Below, piece by piece: positions 6,955-7,162 of a stretch of 7,162 bases of DNA (position 1 is the stretch's first letter; every line of letters starts with the position of its first letter). The notes beneath the pieces are model-generated. The model saw only the letters and a program-made list of their open reading frames with translations. It was not told the origin of the DNA and ran no database searches. The position numbers were made by a program, and so were the translations under genes. This DNA is from an uncultured Blautia sp. (GTDB lineage Bacteria > Bacillota > Clostridia > Lachnospirales > Lachnospiraceae), in NCBI GenBank assembly GCA_934358405.1, contig CAKRKL010000100.1, forward strand, positions 1-7,162. The letters run 5' to 3'.

Positions 6955-6959
6955 TCCTT
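6955..6959 (-). promoter_or_regulatory. Ribosome binding site of jetA
   Basis: AAGGA on the minus strand lies 8 nt before the ATG at 6946 and just downstream of the leader hairpin. It excludes the longer in-frame TTG start at 7003. Confidence 0.7.
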
Positions 6960-6963
6960 TCTT

Positions 6964-7000
6964 TAAAAGTCAAAATGAGGGGCAAATTCCTTTGCCCCTC
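6964..7000 (-). terminator. Hairpin between traX-like gene and jetA: traX terminator and possible jet leader attenuator
   Basis: A perfect 10-bp stem, GAGGGGCAAA (6977-6986) and TTTGCCCCTC (6991-7000), has a 4-nt loop at 6987-6990. On the minus strand it is followed by ATTTTGACTTTT, an interrupted T-rich tail, so it can act as an intrinsic terminator for the traX-like gene, whose stop lies 30 nt upstream. The predicted jet promoter lies between that stop and the hairpin, so the same hairpin would form the 5' end of the jet transcript. The imperfect U-tract suggests partial termination or readthrough. Confidence 0.65.
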
Positions 7001-7012
7001 CAATCTTGTTCT

Positions 7013-7041
7013 ATTTTAGCATATTATGATTTATTGCGCAA
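7013..7041 (-). promoter_or_regulatory. Predicted sigma-70-type promoter of the jet operon
   Basis: On the minus strand there is a -35-like TTGCGC (7041-7036), a 17-bp spacer, and a -10 TAAAAT (7018-7013) preceded by TGC, which makes an extended -10. The -35 matches the consensus at only three positions, but the extended -10 can compensate. The -35 overlaps the last codons of the traX-like gene. Transcription would begin near 7006 and give a leader of about 60 nt before jetA. Confidence 0.5.
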
Positions 7042-7162
7042 GCCGCAGCAGTCCCAGAATCAGCAGATGTGCCGGGTAAAAAATGTAGAAAAACCATTTG
7101 GAAAAGGTTCTGTGCTTTTTCCCCTGCTGTCCGTTGTACAGATAAATAATGCAGACTGCGGA
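7031..7162 (-). CDS. TraX-family membrane protein, C-terminal end (5' part outside window)
   Basis: The minus-strand frame is open from the window edge to TAA at 7033-7031, giving 43 residues. The visible part contains YLYNGQQGK, then SKWFFYIFYPAHLLILGLL. This is the typical end of TraX-family proteins: a basic loop after a short YNG motif, then a last transmembrane helix with the FYP(A/L)HLLIL signature. The family is named after the F-plasmid pilin acetylase, but in Firmicutes it is a chromosomal multi-pass membrane protein, probably an acyltransferase, and does not imply conjugation. It is transcribed in the same direction as the jet operon but is separated from it by a promoter and a hairpin. 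Confidence 0.75.
   Translation of the reverse strand, partial: SAVCIIYLYNGQQGKKHRTFSKWFFYIFYPAHLLILGLLRLAQ

Noticed and set aside
6947..7003. Longer jetA product starting at TTG 7003
   Set aside because: The start would lie beside and the codons inside the 6977-7000 hairpin, with no ribosome binding site. The added residues do not fit the family N-terminus, which begins at MFRVIPGNFF.
7031..7162. TraX-like gene as evidence for a conjugative element or plasmid
   Set aside because: TraX-family proteins are common chromosomal membrane proteins in Firmicutes. No relaxase, type IV secretion, integrase or attachment-site signal is visible.
1..7162. CRISPR arrays, tRNA or rRNA genes, insertion sequences
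   Set aside because: None was seen. The only tandem repeat is the coding 15-nt array, and the only clear inverted repeats are the two intergenic hairpins.

Overview
The window looks chromosomal and comes from a low-to-medium GC Firmicute, most likely a gut clostridium of the Lachnospiraceae type. The basis is the protein style, the strong AGGAGG-type ribosome binding sites, and the combination of a GH13 amylase-like enzyme, a TraX-family membrane protein and a Nif11-like small protein. The taxon is an inference from gene content, not from a marker gene.

Layout. At the left edge (1-576, + strand) is the 3' end of a GH13 alpha-glycosidase-like gene: the C-terminal beta domain, a low-complexity linker with six tandem 15-nt repeats, and a short C-terminal helical segment. 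A long hairpin terminator (about 616-680) separates it from a convergent minus-strand operon that fills the rest of the window. Read in the direction of transcription (right to left), the operon is: promoter and leader hairpin (about 7041-6947), jetA-like (6946-5528), jetB-like (5568-4951), jetC-like SMC/MukB-type ATPase (4982-1725), a 99-residue Nif11-like protein (1702-1403) and an AlkD-type DNA alkylation repair protein (1393-689). At the right edge (7162-7031, minus strand) is the last part of a TraX-family gene, which ends in front of the operon promoter.

How the genes work together. JetA (kleisin-like), JetB (a winged-helix partner) and JetC (a coiled-coil ABC ATPase) form the SMC-like motor of Wadjet, also known as the MksBEF/EptABC group. 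In studied systems this motor extrudes DNA loops on small circular DNA, and a fourth protein, the TOPRIM nuclease JetD, cuts it. The three motor genes overlap and all key ATPase motifs are intact, but no jetD is present upstream or downstream. The operon instead continues, with gaps of only 22 and 9 nt, into the Nif11-like gene and the AlkD-like gene. This is the most interesting point of the window: an apparently intact Wadjet-type motor without its nuclease, physically linked to a DNA base-damage repair protein and a small protein of unknown role. Whether they act together, or jetD lies elsewhere in the genome, cannot be decided from this window.
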